Source of the DNA: Deltaproteobacteria bacterium
GTDB lineage: Bacteria > Desulfobacterota > Desulfarculia > Adiutricales > Adiutricaceae
Assembly (NCBI GenBank): GCA_031277995.1
Contig: JAITLH010000396.1
Coordinates: 1-13,191 of the forward strand
DNA length: 13,191 nt
Direction: 5' to 3'
The position numbers and the translations under genes are program-made. The notes under the pieces are model-generated. The model was not told the DNA's origin and did no database searches. It saw nothing but the letters and a program-made list of their open reading frames with translations. Positions 11,924 to 13,191 of this stretch are shown here, one piece after another; the first letter of the stretch is position 1; every line of letters starts with the position of its first letter.

Positions 11924-12771
11924 TAGGAACGATATTCCTTGACCACGATTTTTGGATCCACCAAGGCGCGTAACTTTTCGGTCACGAAATCGGCCAGGGT
12001 GCGTTTGGAAGCCGGACAGCTGGAACAGGCGCCCTTTAAGGCCACGACCACCTCGTTTCCGTCCACGTCCACAAGCTCAATGTCGCCGCCGTCCCTCATC
12101 AGGGCCGGGGCGATTTCGCCGTTTATGACTTCCTCAATTAATTTTATGCGTTTTAAGGCGGTCATCTTGACCGGGGCTTTTTCGGCCTGCCCGGAACCGT
12201 TACCCGGTACCTTGTGGAGGATTCGGTTTAGGATGGCTTCCAACTCCGGCACGCATTTGCCGCAGCCGCCGCCGGCTTTGGTGTATTGGGTGATCTCTTC
12301 CACGGTGGTTAGCCTATTGGTCCTAACGACCTTTTCAATCTCCCTTTCCGTGACGCCAAAGCAGTGGCAGACAATGTCCGTTTCCGCGTCTTTGGGAGGC
12401 AGGCCCCGGTAATTGGCCACGGCCGCTTCCAAGGCTTCTTGCCCCATGACCGAGCAATGCATTTTTTCCCGGGGGAGGCCCCCCAGAAAATCGGCGATGT
12501 CTTGGTTGGTAATGGACAAGGCTTGCTCGACGGTCTTGCCTTTAATCATCTCGGTTAGGGCCGAGGAAGAAGCGATGGCGCTGGCGCAACCAAAGGTTTG
12601 AAATTTGGCGTCCTCGATGATGTCCCGGTCCTTATCGACCTGGATGGTGAGCCTTAGGGCGTCGCCGCAAGAAAGCGACCCCACTTGGCCCTCACCATCG
12701 ATACGGGCGACTACCCCCACGTTTCGGGGGTTTTCGAAATGATCCATGACGCGATCTGTGTATTCCCACAT
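11923..12771 (-). CDS. nifU: NifU, three-domain Fe-S cluster scaffold
   Basis: Cytoplasmic scaffold on which iron and NifS-derived sulfur are assembled into clusters for delivery to apoproteins. All three domains of full-length NifU are present in 282 residues. The IscU-like N-terminal domain has Cys35 (SCGDAL), Cys62 (FGCASA) and Cys106 (MHCSVMG). The central [2Fe-2S] domain has Cys135 and Cys137 (VCHCFG) and Cys170 and Cys173 (GGCGKC). The C-terminal Nfu domain has Cys249 and Cys252 (GACSSCPAS). The start is the ATG at 12771, because MWEYTDRVMDHFENPRNVG is the canonical NifU beginning and GGGAG lies eight bases upstream. The open frame extends to 12918, but that part is leader sequence. It is the first gene of the nifU-nifS operon. 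The linker between the second and third domains (about 190-203) is short. Confidence 0.97.
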   Translation of the reverse strand: MWEYTDRVMDHFENPRNVGVVARIDGEGQVGSLSCGDALRLTIQVDKDRDIIEDAKFQTFGCASAIASSSALTEMIKGKTVEQALSITNQDIADFLGGLPREKMHCSVMGQEALEAAVANYRGLPPKDAETDIVCHCFGVTEREIEKVVRTNRLTTVEEITQYTKAGGGCGKCVPELEAILNRILHKVPGNGSGQAEKAPVKMTALKRIKLIEEVINGEIAPALMRDGGDIELVDVDGNEVVVALKGACSSCPASKRTLADFVTEKLRALVDPKIVVKEYRS

Positions 12772-13033
12772 CGTAAAGGCTCCCAGCCCCCCACACCCGG
12801 CCGATGGGCGGCTCTCCGCGAAAATCGGTCTTTTTCGGCCGATGAAGCGAATAGGTTGAGAACGTGACACCGCGAAAAAAACCTCGCGGTCCAGAAAGAA
12901 AATGATCCAAAACGCCAAATTGGCGCTTTAAATAATTAACTACCCTAAGAAATTACGAAAAGATGGGACGCGCGATTGACTTCGGGACTAAATTCGCCGC
13001 GACCGTTTTCGTCTAGGGCATGACTACCAATAA
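12772..13033 (-). promoter_or_regulatory. Leader of nifU with two inverted repeats
   Basis: The transcript would start near 13027, giving about 255 nucleotides before the ATG. It holds CGCCAA-A-TTGGCG (12913-12925), a compact operator-like dyad, and ACCGCGA/TCGCGGT (12869-12875 with 12884-12890), a hairpin with an eight-base loop. I do not recognise a known riboswitch or a match to the published IscR sites. Roles are inferred only. Confidence 0.45.
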
Positions 13034-13061
13034 AATATAAGTACGTTTAAACGAATGTCAA
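13034..13061 (-). promoter_or_regulatory. Sigma70 promoter for nifU-nifS with palindromic spacer
   Basis: On the minus strand, TTGACA (13061-13056) and TATATT (13039-13034) are 16 bp apart. The spacer contains the perfect 10-bp palindrome CGTTTAAACG (13044-13053), placed where a repressor would block polymerase. This argues for housekeeping transcription under a repressor rather than a sigma54 nif promoter, for which I saw no GG/GC signature. Confidence 0.7.
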
Positions 13062-13191
13062 GATCCGCGCCATAACGATCCCTTTTTGGGTCGCCCCGGG
13101 AGCGCGTCGTCGAAACGTCCGCCGCCGTAATATAATTTTACTGCCAGGTCGCTAAAAAGTCAAAAAATCGACCGATGGGCCCCCAGGCCCC
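13062..13191. other. Right edge, no gene recognised
   Basis: TATAAT at 13131-13136 on the plus strand could be the -10 box of a divergent gene beyond the window, but the sequence 17 bp upstream is a poor -35. Nothing else is supported here. Confidence 0.3.

Noticed and set aside
12772..12918. N-terminal extension of NifU to the ATG at 12918
   Set aside because: The canonical NifU start with a ribosome site is at 12771; the extension resembles nothing and overlaps leader dyads.
12772..13191. Sigma54/NifA-type nif promoter
   Set aside because: No GG-N10-GC element or NifA-type upstream site was seen; a sigma70 promoter is present.

Overview
The window reads as chromosomal DNA from a Gram-negative, probably anaerobic bacterium. 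Outer-membrane and periplasm genes (arabinose-5-phosphate isomerase for Kdo, RlpA lipoprotein, PBP4-type DacB) show the Gram-negative envelope. The three-domain NifU paired with a NifS-type cysteine desulfurase, with no nitrogenase gene nearby, is typical of anaerobes that use NIF-type machinery for general Fe-S assembly. A Desulfobacterota (deltaproteobacterial) host is my best guess, from gene style only. Coding DNA is GC-rich with strong preference for GCC (Ala), while several intergenic stretches are AT-rich.

Layout: a 40-bp direct repeat pair at the left edge (1-108); a chemoreceptor gene (+, 193-2109) ending at a strong terminator; a near-perfect sigma70 promoter and a repeat-rich leader leading to ribF (+, 2456-3388). 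A bidirectional terminator separates ribF from the minus-strand genes yggU (3488-3769) and yggT (3933-4556), then kdsD (4900-5862) and rlpA (6289-6876). rlpA diverges from dacB (+, 6844-8337), and their 5' ends overlap. A long non-coding stretch (8338-9190) precedes a small Lys/Ala/Pro-rich repeat-protein gene (+, 9191-9664). A second long, partly AT-rich non-coding stretch follows (9665-10617). The right end holds nifS (10618-11835) and nifU (11923-12771), transcribed leftward as nifU-nifS from a promoter near 13050 and closed by two tandem terminators.

Functional themes are envelope biogenesis (kdsD, rlpA, dacB), flavin cofactor synthesis (ribF), Fe-S cluster assembly (nifU, nifS) and chemotaxis. 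Most genes are single units with their own promoter and terminator; only yggT-yggU and nifU-nifS look like operons.

The most unusual aspect is not a new gene cluster but the number of short tandem duplications (20, 27/81, 32, 40, 42/43, 44 and 68 bp periods) in or beside nearly every promoter or leader. One copied the start region of yggU twice, leaving dead start codons, and one duplicated the -35 box of kdsD. I did not find a defence island, CRISPR-cas operon, prophage or insertion sequence.
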